Positions 1 through 5,314 of a stretch of 5,314 bases of DNA are shown piece by piece. Made by a program: the position numbers and the translations under genes. The notes beneath the pieces are model-generated. The model was not told the origin of the DNA, searched no databases, and saw only the letters and a program-made list of their open reading frames with translations. Origin of the DNA: CAYZTD01 sp964473335 (lineage in GTDB: Archaea > Thermoplasmatota > E2 > DHVEG-1); assembly GCA_964473335.1 (NCBI GenBank), contig CAYYOO010000096.1, positions 1 through 5,314 of the forward strand, read 5' to 3'. Position 1 is the first letter of the stretch. Each line of letters starts with the position of its first letter.

Positions 1-649
1 TTAATTTAATTAAACCAGATATTAACGGATTTTTAGCTATTTTTTCGGCAGTAGATGAGATCATATCTGAATATACGGTTTTTTCATGTGTTAAAACTTT
101 AAGTGCCTTAATTGATGAGTTTATTACAGATAGTGGATGACGATGAATAAAAACAAATTTTGCGTTTGGTAAATGTTTTTTTATGAAAAGAAAATTGCCC
201 AAATCCCATGGGTTTTTTAATAATAGTTTTTTATTTTTCCCTTCTATGTATTGTATTTTTCTACAAATCTCTAAAAATTTATGAAGGTTTTTTTCTGTAA
301 GTTTACTAAGGATATAGTTATCATTAATCAAAAATGCATATTCAAGAGGTAAATCAGTATTCATTTTTAAACGGTCGATACCTCTGTCTTTTTTTGAAAA
401 AATTTCATTTAGTTTGTCTTTAATTTTCTTCTCTCTACCTTTTGTTTTGTTATATAAAAGTGTATCATAATTGATAACATGATATGTGTTTAAACTGTTA
501 AATTCATCAGTGGAACTTATCATTTTATATAATATACTGGTTCCTGATCTGTGAAATCCAAGGATAAAAACAGGTGAAAAATCAATATCTTTTATCTTAT
601 CTAGATATTTTTCATCTAAATCTACATTGTTTGTAAGTATGTCACTCAT
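1..649 (-). CDS. PAPS-dependent sulfotransferase family protein, 3' end missing (runs off left edge)
   Basis: This gene is open from an ATG at 649-647 to the window edge, giving 216 complete codons and no stop. The product looks like a sulfotransferase, which transfers sulfate from PAPS to an unknown acceptor such as a glycan, lipid or small molecule. Two family signatures are visible. The first is a 5'-phosphosulfate-binding loop near residues 28-38 (FILGFHRSGTS). The second is a 3'-phosphate-binding segment near residues 165-181 (FVFIHRHPLSVINSSIK), preceded by the LLLKNPWDLGN stretch (142-152) often seen in this family. Family members are usually about 300 residues or more, so roughly the last third is missing. 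The start is firm: an in-frame TAA sits at 655-653, and AGGG at 660-657 is a good ribosome-binding site 7 bases upstream. No signal peptide or membrane segment is visible, so it is probably cytosolic. It lies just downstream of tRNA-Gly and is unrelated in function to the arg genes. The acceptor cannot be inferred. Confidence 0.82.
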   Translation of the reverse strand, partial: MSDILTNNVDLDEKYLDKIKDIDFSPVFILGFHRSGTSILYKMISSTDEFNSLNTYHVINYDTLLYNKTKGREKKIKDKLNEIFSKKDRGIDRLKMNTDLPLEYAFLINDNYILSKLTEKNLHKFLEICRKIQYIEGKNKKLLLKNPWDLGNFLFIKKHLPNAKFVFIHRHPLSVINSSIKALKVLTHEKTVYSDMISSTAEKIAKNPLISGLIKL

Positions 650-704
650 ATTTTATCCCTTATTTATTAAGATCCTGGTCTTGGTTCACAATATATTGAT
701 ATTG

Positions 705-712
705 TTTATAAA
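705..712 (-). promoter_or_regulatory. Candidate TATA box for the sulfotransferase gene
   Basis: On the minus strand this reads TTTATAAA, about 60 bases upstream of the sulfotransferase ATG. An archaeal start site about 26 bases downstream of its centre would leave a leader of roughly 34 bases. A second TATA-like element, CAATATATTG at 689-698, is an alternative and would give a shorter leader. The region is AT-rich throughout, so chance matches are likely. This is inferred from position and composition only. Confidence 0.35.
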
Positions 713-746
713 ATCTGAGATGGAGATTGCTAAATTTATTTTACTT

Positions 747-751
747 AAAAA
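747..751 (-). terminator. Short oligo-T terminator after tRNA-Gly
   Basis: The minus strand has five T residues two bases past the tRNA discriminator base, followed by more T-rich sequence. Short T runs directly after tRNA genes are typical archaeal transcription stops. No stem-loop beyond the tRNA itself is needed. Because the neighbouring sulfotransferase gene is co-directional, some read-through is possible. Confidence 0.5.
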
Positions 752-753
752 TA

Positions 754-824
754 TGCGGATACCGGGATTTGAACCCGAGCAAGTAGCTTGGGAAGCTACT
801 ATCATACCACTAGATCATATCCGC
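754..824 (-). tRNA. tRNA-Gly, anticodon CCC, archaeal type
   Basis: The minus strand folds into a full 71-base cloverleaf. The acceptor stem GCGGATA pairs with TATCCGC (7 bp). U8 and G9 follow. The D-arm is ATCT/TGAT with a 13-22 U-U mismatch and an AGTGGTA loop. The anticodon stem GTAGC/GCTAC encloses loop TTCCCAA, giving anticodon CCC, which reads the Gly codon GGG. The variable loop is TTGC. The T-arm is TCGGG/CCCGG with loop TTCAAAT. The discriminator is A73, and the genomic sequence continues TAT, so CCA must be added after transcription. A73 and the AGTGGTA D-loop are the archaeal/eukaryal form; bacterial tRNA-Gly normally has U73. No intron is present. It is a single-gene unit between the arg operon and the sulfotransferase gene, on the same strand as both. 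Confidence 0.95.
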
Positions 825-852
825 AGTTGACATGATGATATTGTCTATAAGT

Positions 853-867
853 GAATATAACTTTTTC
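853..867 (-). promoter_or_regulatory. Candidate BRE/TATA promoter of tRNA-Gly
   Basis: On the minus strand, purine-rich GAAAAAG (867-861), resembling a TFB-recognition element, directly precedes TTATATTC (860-853), a reasonable archaeal TATA box. The TATA centre lies about 32 bases upstream of the first tRNA base. A start site about 26 bases downstream would leave a leader of about 6 bases, as expected for an archaeal tRNA gene. A weaker alternative, TTATAG at 850-845, sits too close to the gene for normal spacing. No mapping data are available, so this is inference. Confidence 0.5.
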
Positions 868-904
868 TAAATTTGTGTTAGATTAAGTTTTTTTATCCCT
901 TACT

Positions 905-927
905 AAAAAAAAATATATAATTTTTTT
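905..927 (-). terminator. Oligo-T terminator at the end of the arg operon
   Basis: Directly after the argJ stop, the minus strand has a run of seven A, then TTATATA, then nine T (913-905). The long T tract fits archaeal factor-independent termination. The A run and T run are complementary and could form a weak AU-only hairpin with an AU-rich loop. The A run begins inside the argJ TAA stop codon. The tract separates the operon from the tRNA promoter. Confidence 0.6.
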
Positions 928-2134
928 ATGTGTGATATTCAGCGTTAATCCTTACATATTCGTAGGAAAAATCGCATCCCCATGCTGTTGCTTCATGTTT
1001 TCCTTGATTTAAATCTACTTTGACTCGTATTTGTGATGATTTAAGCCTTAGTTTTAATCTTTTACGATTAAAATCAATTCTCCCGCCTTTTTCTGCTACT
1101 TTCGTTGTTTTTTTGCTCGATCCAAGATATACATCTATTTTTTTTGGATCTACATCAACTCCAGATCTTCCTGCAGCAGCAATTATTCTACCCCAGTTTG
1201 GGTCTCTACCATAAAGAGCAGTTCTTACTAGATTTGAATTAGAAATAGTTCTTGCAACCTTCATTGCTTCTTCTTCAGTTTTTGCACCTACAACCTTGTA
1301 TTCTATGAATTTTGTTGCTCCTTCCCCATCTGAAATTATTGCCTTTGCTAAATGTCTGCATAGATCTTCTAGTTTGTTTTTAAAAATCTTATAATCTTCA
1401 TCTTTTTTTGTTATTCTTTTGTTTTCAGATAGACCATTACATAATACTGTAACCATATCGTTTGTAGATGTATCTCCGTCTACACTAATCATATTAAAAG
1501 TTCTTTTAACTGATTCAGATAGAGCTTCCTTTAAAAGATCTGGTTCAATATTTACATCAGATACGATAAAACCAAGCATTGTACCCATATTTGGATGTAT
1601 CATCCCGGATCCTTTGGCAATACCTGCCATGTTTACTTTTTTGTTATCAATTTTAAAAGATAGGTATCCAATTTTTTGAAAAGTATCTGTAGTCATTATA
1701 GCATTTGCTGCCATGTCTCCTGCTATTTTTCTATCTGATAGTACGCTTACATTGTTTTTTATCCCTTCCACAACTTTATCTGTTGGAAAGGGTTCACCAA
1801 TTACACCTGTGGCAGCGACTATTACATCACTTACATGTATATTTAGTTCATTAGCTAAGGTCTCTGCACATTTTTTTGCCCCATCCATACCTTCTGGTCC
1901 GTTACATGCATTTGCGTTTCCTGAGGTAACTATGATTGCTTGTGCTCTTTTATTTTTAAGATGCTCTTTTGTAAGAGTTATAGGATGAGCCTGTACTTTG
2001 TTTTGAGTGTATACTGCTGCGGCACTAGCAGGAACTGTAGAAAATATGAGAGCAAGATCTCTTCTTTTTGATTTTATACCTATGTGGCATCCTCTTACCT
2101 TGATACCTCGTACATCAGTTATGTTTTTCTGCAT
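926..2134 (-). CDS. argJ: ArgJ, glutamate N-acetyltransferase (ornithine acetyltransferase)
   Basis: ArgJ transfers the acetyl group from N-acetylornithine to glutamate, releasing ornithine and regenerating N-acetylglutamate (cyclic arginine pathway, cytosol). Some family members also use acetyl-CoA to make the first N-acetylglutamate. The 402-residue length is normal. Visible motifs are GNANACNG (72-79), the oxyanion-hole segment ATGVIG (108-113, Thr109-Gly110), KGSGMIHPNMGTML (174-187) with the autoprocessing and nucleophilic Thr185, VDGDTSTNDMV (218-228), RDPNWGRI (310-317) and the C-terminal WGCDFSYEYVRINAEY (385-400). Self-cleavage before Thr185 should give alpha (about 184 residues) and beta chains. 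The residue before Thr185 is Gly, where many homologues have Ala. The ATG start is supported by a strong GAGGAGG site 6 bases upstream. It is the last gene of the argBDCJ cluster, 39 bases after argC. No argA is visible, so a bifunctional role is possible but unproven. Confidence 0.97.
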   Translation of the reverse strand: MQKNITDVRGIKVRGCHIGIKSKRRDLALIFSTVPASAAAVYTQNKVQAHPITLTKEHLKNKRAQAIIVTSGNANACNGPEGMDGAKKCAETLANELNIHVSDVIVAATGVIGEPFPTDKVVEGIKNNVSVLSDRKIAGDMAANAIMTTDTFQKIGYLSFKIDNKKVNMAGIAKGSGMIHPNMGTMLGFIVSDVNIEPDLLKEALSESVKRTFNMISVDGDTSTNDMVTVLCNGLSENKRITKKDEDYKIFKNKLEDLCRHLAKAIISDGEGATKFIEYKVVGAKTEEEAMKVARTISNSNLVRTALYGRDPNWGRIIAAAGRSGVDVDPKKIDVYLGSSKKTTKVAEKGGRIDFNRKRLKLRLKSSQIRVKVDLNQGKHEATAWGCDFSYEYVRINAEYHT

Positions 2135-2140
2135 TCAGAT

Positions 2141-2147
2141 CCTCCTC
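2141..2147 (-). promoter_or_regulatory. Strong ribosome-binding site of argJ
   Basis: The minus strand reads GAGGAGG, six bases before the argJ ATG. It lies in the 39-base argC-argJ spacer, so argJ can be translated independently rather than only by coupling to argC. It confirms the start at 2134. Confidence 0.8.
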
Positions 2148-2173
2148 AAAAATATCATTACCTTTATTATAAG

Positions 2174-3208
2174 TTATGGTGACAGAGGAATATGATTTAT
2201 TCCTTCTCTTTCATCATATCCTAGCATTATATTCATGTTTTGAACGGCTTGACCGGCTGCTCCCTTTACTAAATTATCAATTGCTGATGTGATAACAATC
2301 TGGTTTGTTCGTCCTATCAGTTTTGGATATATATCACAGTAGTTTGATCCTCTAACTGATTGTACATTTGGTGGATTTTTTCTAAGTCTTATAAATGGTT
2401 CTTTTTCATACATTTCTTTATAGGTTTTTTGTAATCTGTCATTTGTAATGTCTTTATTAGATGTGCAGTATACTGTTGTTAGAATGCCTCTGTTTAATGG
2501 AACTAGATGTGGTGTAAAAAGTAGATTAATTTCTTTTTCTGAATTCATAGATAAAACTTCTTCCATCTCGGGAGTATGTCTGTGAGATCCAATCTTGTAT
2601 GCTCTGAAATCTTCATTTGCCCTTGGAAAATGCGTGGCCTTGTTTGGTTTTGCACCAGCACCAGTTACACCTGATTTTGAATCCACATAAATTCCTTTCA
2701 TATTTAGTAGGTCTTTTTTTACAGCTGGTGCTAAAGCAAGTATCGAAGAAGTAGGGTAACAACCTGGGTTTGCTACAAGATTTGCTTTTTTTATTTTTTT
2801 TCTGAAAAGTTCAGGTAGGCCATATACTGCTTTATCTATTGCTTCTGGTAGGACATGTTTCATTTCATACCATTTCTCATATGTTGATTTATTTTTTAGT
2901 CGGAAATCACCTGAGAGATCAACTATTTTAGGTCCATCTAGTCCTATATCTTTAACATATTTCATGGATACTCCATGTGGAAGAGCAAGAAACACTAAAT
3001 CCAGGTCTGATACTTTGTCTAGTGATATTTTGCTTAATTCCATATCACAGATTCCTTTGAGATAGGGATGTATGTCTGATATTTTTTTCCCAGCAAAACT
3101 TTTTGAGGTAATCATTTTTAGATTTATTTTCTCGTGCTGTGTTAGAATTCTTGTTAGTTCAGAACCGGTATACCCTGTTGCACCAATAATTCCCACATCA
3201 TTTGTCAT
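2174..3208 (-). CDS. argC: ArgC, N-acetyl-gamma-glutamyl-phosphate reductase
   Basis: ArgC makes N-acetylglutamate semialdehyde from N-acetylglutamyl phosphate using NADPH, the third step of ornithine synthesis, in the cytosol. The 344-residue product has the N-terminal nucleotide-binding motif GIIGATGYTGSEL (6-18), the catalytic-cysteine motif NPGCYPT (148-153, Cys150) and GSHRHTPE (207-214) with the family's catalytic histidine (His211). VTGAGAKP (181-188) and the C-terminal NLVKGAAGQAVQNMN (312-326) are also typical. A longer reading from an ATG at 3244 would add 12 residues (MHLSILSMRCFL) before the Rossmann strand and is rejected. The ATG at 3208 has GAGGTG seven bases upstream and begins where homologues begin. 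The gene overlaps the 3' end of argD by 11 bases, suggesting translational coupling. The related LysY/ArgC of the LysW-linked pathway is less likely because argJ is present and no lysW-like gene is seen. Confidence 0.96.
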   Translation of the reverse strand: MTNDVGIIGATGYTGSELTRILTQHEKINLKMITSKSFAGKKISDIHPYLKGICDMELSKISLDKVSDLDLVFLALPHGVSMKYVKDIGLDGPKIVDLSGDFRLKNKSTYEKWYEMKHVLPEAIDKAVYGLPELFRKKIKKANLVANPGCYPTSSILALAPAVKKDLLNMKGIYVDSKSGVTGAGAKPNKATHFPRANEDFRAYKIGSHRHTPEMEEVLSMNSEKEINLLFTPHLVPLNRGILTTVYCTSNKDITNDRLQKTYKEMYEKEPFIRLRKNPPNVQSVRGSNYCDIYPKLIGRTNQIVITSAIDNLVKGAAGQAVQNMNIMLGYDEREGINHIPLSP

Positions 3209-4397
3209 TAGAAAACACCTCATTGATAGAATCGATAAGTGCATCTACTGCGGTGTCTAAATCTTTCTTTGATATAATTAAAGGTGGTACAAATCGTATT
3301 ACGTTTTTTGCTGTACAGTTTGATAGAACTCCCTTTTTCATCATAGCTGGAACTATATCTTTTCCTTCTTTATCTAGAACTATACCAACCATTAGTCCTT
3401 TACCTCGTACTTCTAAAATGTGTTTATTTTTCTTTTTTTCTTCATTTAAGCGTTTCATAAGATAGTTTCCCATTTCTTCTGCTCTTTTAGGAAGGTTTTC
3501 ATCTATGAGAGTTGATACTGAAGCATATGCTGCTGCTGTTGCAAGAGGATTTCCACCAAAAGTTGTTCCATGATCACCAGAGTCAAAGGCAGATGCAATT
3601 TCTTTTTTTGCAAGAAGTGCTCCTATTGGAAAACCACCGCCTAGTGCTTTTGCAATTGTAATCATATCTGGTATCACGTCAAAACCTTGATAAGCAAAAA
3701 GATTACCTGTTCTTCCCATTCCGCATTGAATCTCATCAAAAATCAATAGTAAATCATATTTGTCACAGAGTTTTCTTAGTCCTTTAAGATATTCTTTATC
3801 AGCTGGAACAATTCCTCCTTCTCCCTGTACTGGTTCTACCATTATAGCACAGGTTTCATCATCAATTGCATTTTCAACTGCATCTAAATCATTGAACGGC
3901 ACAATTTCAAATCCTTCAGGTAATGGATCAAAACCTTTACTGTATTTTTTTTGCCCTGTGGCAGTAACACAAGCTAAGCTTCTTCCATGAAAAGAACCTT
4001 CCATTGTTATTATTTTACCGCCTTTTTTATTTTTACCAGCCCATTTTCTTGCCAGTTTCATAGCTGATTCAACAGCTTCAGTTCCACTGTTTACAAACAA
4101 TGCTTTGTCCATGTCACAATTGTCTAAGAGTAGTTTTTCTAGTTTTGCTTGGGGTTCAATATAGTAAATATTTGTGCAGTGTATGATTTTTTCAGCTTGT
4201 TTTTTTATTGCTTTTACAACATTAGGATGACAGTGCCCTAGACTATTTACTGCAATGCCTCCTAGTACATCTACATATTCTTTTCCTTCTGAATCCCATA
4301 CTCTTGAACCTTTTCCTTTTTTTAGAAGTATAGGCATTCTACCATATATTTCAAAATGATATTTTGAATCTATTTCTTTTACTTCTTTAAAATCCAT
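3198..4397 (-). CDS. argD: ArgD, acetylornithine aminotransferase (PLP class III)
   Basis: ArgD transaminates N-acetylglutamate semialdehyde with glutamate to give N-acetylornithine and 2-oxoglutarate. At 399 residues it is full length for a class-III (subgroup II) PLP aminotransferase. Motifs in order are LGGIAVNSLGHCHP (45-58), VNSGTEAVESAMKLAR (102-117) for cofactor phosphate contacts, SFHGRS (135-140), VEPVQGEGG (187-195), FDEIQCGMGRTG (220-231) with the PLP-ring Asp221, ITIAKALGGGFPIGA (246-260) with Schiff-base Lys250, HGTTFGGNPLA (276-286) and RGKGLMVGI (331-339). Relatives acting on succinylornithine, LysW-aminoadipate semialdehyde or ornithine itself share this fold, but the argB/argC/argJ context points to acetylornithine. 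The ATG at 4397 is preceded by GGAGAG, which overlaps the argB stop codon, with a 10-base spacer. Its last 11 bases are shared with the start of argC. Confidence 0.96.
   Translation of the reverse strand: MDFKEVKEIDSKYHFEIYGRMPILLKKGKGSRVWDSEGKEYVDVLGGIAVNSLGHCHPNVVKAIKKQAEKIIHCTNIYYIEPQAKLEKLLLDNCDMDKALFVNSGTEAVESAMKLARKWAGKNKKGGKIITMEGSFHGRSLACVTATGQKKYSKGFDPLPEGFEIVPFNDLDAVENAIDDETCAIMVEPVQGEGGIVPADKEYLKGLRKLCDKYDLLLIFDEIQCGMGRTGNLFAYQGFDVIPDMITIAKALGGGFPIGALLAKKEIASAFDSGDHGTTFGGNPLATAAAYASVSTLIDENLPKRAEEMGNYLMKRLNEEKKKNKHILEVRGKGLMVGIVLDKEGKDIVPAMMKKGVLSNCTAKNVIRFVPPLIISKKDLDTAVDALIDSINEVFSNDK
3216..3221 (-). promoter_or_regulatory. Ribosome-binding site of argC inside the end of argD
   Basis: The minus strand reads GAGGTG, seven bases before the argC ATG at 3208. 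It fits the archaeal 16S 3' tail and lies wholly in argD coding sequence. It decides between the two in-frame argC starts and favours the shorter protein. Confidence 0.8.
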
Positions 4398-4407
4398 TAT
4401 TTATTTT

Positions 4408-4413
4408 CTCTCC
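4408..4413 (-). promoter_or_regulatory. Ribosome-binding site of argD, overlapping the argB stop
   Basis: The minus strand reads GGAGAG, beginning with the last G of the argB TAG stop and ending ten bases before the argD ATG. The arrangement suggests that ribosomes finishing argB can feed argD translation. Confidence 0.7.
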
Positions 4414-5291
4414 TATTTTTTATAAAGAACAGTTCCATAACTGGAATTTTTTTCAAAAGCATTTTTTAAAGAATTCTTTTTTGTCCCATCAATTATTCTA
4501 GCTGTTTTAACACCATCTTTTAGTGCTTTAACAGCGGATTCTACTTTTGGAATCATTCCTCCTTTTATTACATTCCCAATTAAGGACTCTGCTTTTTCTA
4601 TATTTATTCTCTTTATTTTAGATTTTTTTTCTTGTATCCCATCTATATTTGTTAAATAGATTAATGAATCTGCTTTAACAGCGGATGCAATCTCACCTGC
4701 TAGGATATCAGCGTTAACATTGAATTCGCCTTTTTCTTTTCCTGCACATATTGGTGATATAACTGGGATAAATCCATCTTTTAGTAGTGTTTCTATCAGT
4801 TTTGTATTTATCTTATGTACTTCTCCTACTCTTCCTAGATCTACTTGTTCAACTTCTCCGTTTATTTTTATTTCTTTTTTTCTCTTTTTTGATTTTACGA
4901 GTAGTCCGTCTTTTCCTGATATCCCTACTGCTTTTCCGTTTTTTTCATTGATAAAACTTACTAGTTCTTTGTTTACCTTCCCTGATAGTACCATCTCTGC
5001 GATTTCAAGTGTTTTTTTATCTGTTTTTCTTTGTCCGTGTATAAATTCTGGTTCCAGTCCTTCTTTGCCCATTTGTTTACTTACTGCTGGTCCTCCGCCA
5101 TGTACAATTATTGGTTTCAAACCGCTATTTTTTAGGCATACTATGTCCTCTGCTACTGATGATCTGAGTTTGTCATCAAGCATTGCGTTTCCTCCGTATT
5201 TTATTACTATCTTTTTTGTATTATATCTCTTCTTAATAGAAGAAATATCTTGATTGTTTTTGCATATTGTCTTCTCTACTCTATTAACCAT
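4413..5291 (-). CDS. argB: ArgB, N-acetylglutamate kinase; start position uncertain
   Basis: ArgB phosphorylates N-acetylglutamate with ATP, the second and usually controlled step of the cyclic pathway. It belongs to the amino-acid-kinase family. From the ATG at 5291 the protein has 292 residues. Motifs are VIKYGGNAM (29-37, Lys31), IVHGGGPAV (62-70), FIHGQRKTD (83-91, substrate-binding Arg88), NVNADILAGEIA (191-202, Asn192 and Asp195), and IKGGMIPKVESAV (242-254) with Lys249. About 28 residues precede the first core strand. This fits the N-terminal helix of hexameric, arginine-inhibited kinases, which the short E. coli type lacks. The C-terminal segment ARIIDGTKKNSLKNAF differs from the usual HIIDGR form. 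Start choice: the ATG at 5291 has only a weak AGTGA four bases upstream. The frame stays open through a TTG at 5306 to the right edge, so a more upstream start is possible. It is the first arg gene visible, 15 bases before argD. Confidence 0.93.
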   Translation of the reverse strand: MVNRVEKTICKNNQDISSIKKRYNTKKIVIKYGGNAMLDDKLRSSVAEDIVCLKNSGLKPIIVHGGGPAVSKQMGKEGLEPEFIHGQRKTDKKTLEIAEMVLSGKVNKELVSFINEKNGKAVGISGKDGLLVKSKKRKKEIKINGEVEQVDLGRVGEVHKINTKLIETLLKDGFIPVISPICAGKEKGEFNVNADILAGEIASAVKADSLIYLTNIDGIQEKKSKIKRINIEKAESLIGNVIKGGMIPKVESAVKALKDGVKTARIIDGTKKNSLKNAFEKNSSYGTVLYKK

Positions 5292-5314
5292 AATTTCACT
5301 ATCCAAAAAATCTA

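Noticed and set aside
754..824. tRNA-Gly as a provirus attachment site
   Set aside because: No second copy of the tRNA 3' end and no integrase is visible in the window.
627..830. A 67-residue plus-strand reading frame spanning the tRNA gene
   Set aside because: It overlaps the complete tRNA-Gly and the sulfotransferase start on the opposite strand, has no ribosome-binding site, and resembles no known protein.
1020..2195. Plus-strand open frames opposite argJ
   Set aside because: They are antisense to a fully motif-supported ArgJ, have low-complexity composition, and look like shadows of the real gene.
3209..3244. Longer argC start at 3244 adding 12 residues
   Set aside because: It would overlap argD by 47 bases and places non-conserved residues before the Rossmann strand. 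The ATG at 3208 has a well-placed GAGGTG site.
4867..4905. T-rich tract inside argB that could suggest a frameshift or terminator
   Set aside because: It encodes an in-frame Lys/Arg-rich loop (SKKRKKEIK), and the frame continues into conserved motifs on both sides.
3072..5253. Plus-strand open frames opposite argC, argD and argB, including one of 177 residues at 4720-5253
   Set aside because: The Ser/Phe/Pro-rich translations are what complementing Lys/Glu/Gly-rich ArgB and ArgD codons gives. No motifs and no promoter were seen.
2174..5291. LysW-dependent lysine/arginine pathway (lysZ/lysY/lysJ) instead of argB/argC/argD
   Set aside because: The presence of argJ, which acts on acetylated intermediates, and the absence of any small acidic LysW-like gene favour the acetyl route.
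5292..5306. TTG start for argB at 5306
   Set aside because: TTG is a rare start, no ribosome-binding site precedes it, and the ATG at 5291 gives a normal family N-terminus. It is not fully excluded, because the frame is open to the edge.

Overview
The window is a compact, AT-rich stretch in which every supported gene lies on the minus strand, so it reads right to left. It carries most of an arginine (ornithine) biosynthesis operon, then a tRNA-Gly gene, then the 5' part of a PAPS-type sulfotransferase gene that runs off the left edge.

The organism is most likely an archaeon. The tRNA-Gly has an archaeal/eukaryal-type body: D-loop AGTGGTA, discriminator A73 and no encoded CCA. It is preceded by a plausible BRE/TATA pair. 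Genes are followed by oligo-T tracts typical of archaeal termination, and ribosome-binding sites such as GAGGTG fit the archaeal 16S tail. The finer lineage cannot be told from this sequence. Strong AT bias and Lys/Ile-rich proteins are the only other clues.

Layout in the direction of transcription: argB (5291-4413, N-acetylglutamate kinase), argD (4397-3198, acetylornithine aminotransferase), argC (3208-2174, N-acetyl-glutamyl-phosphate reductase) and argJ (2134-926, ornithine acetyltransferase). An oligo-T terminator follows at about 905-913. A 101-base gap with a candidate promoter precedes tRNA-Gly(CCC) (824-754). A 104-base gap with TATA-like elements then precedes the sulfotransferase (649 to beyond position 1).

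Together the four arg enzymes form a complete cyclic acetyl pathway from N-acetylglutamate to ornithine. ArgB phosphorylates N-acetylglutamate, ArgC reduces it to the semialdehyde, ArgD transaminates it to N-acetylornithine, and ArgJ moves the acetyl group back to glutamate, releasing ornithine. The genes are tightly packed (15 bases, an 11-base overlap, 39 bases), which supports one transcript. The operon promoter, and any argF/G/H genes, lie outside the window. No mobile element, CRISPR array or clearly novel system was seen. The only accessory-looking gene is the sulfotransferase.
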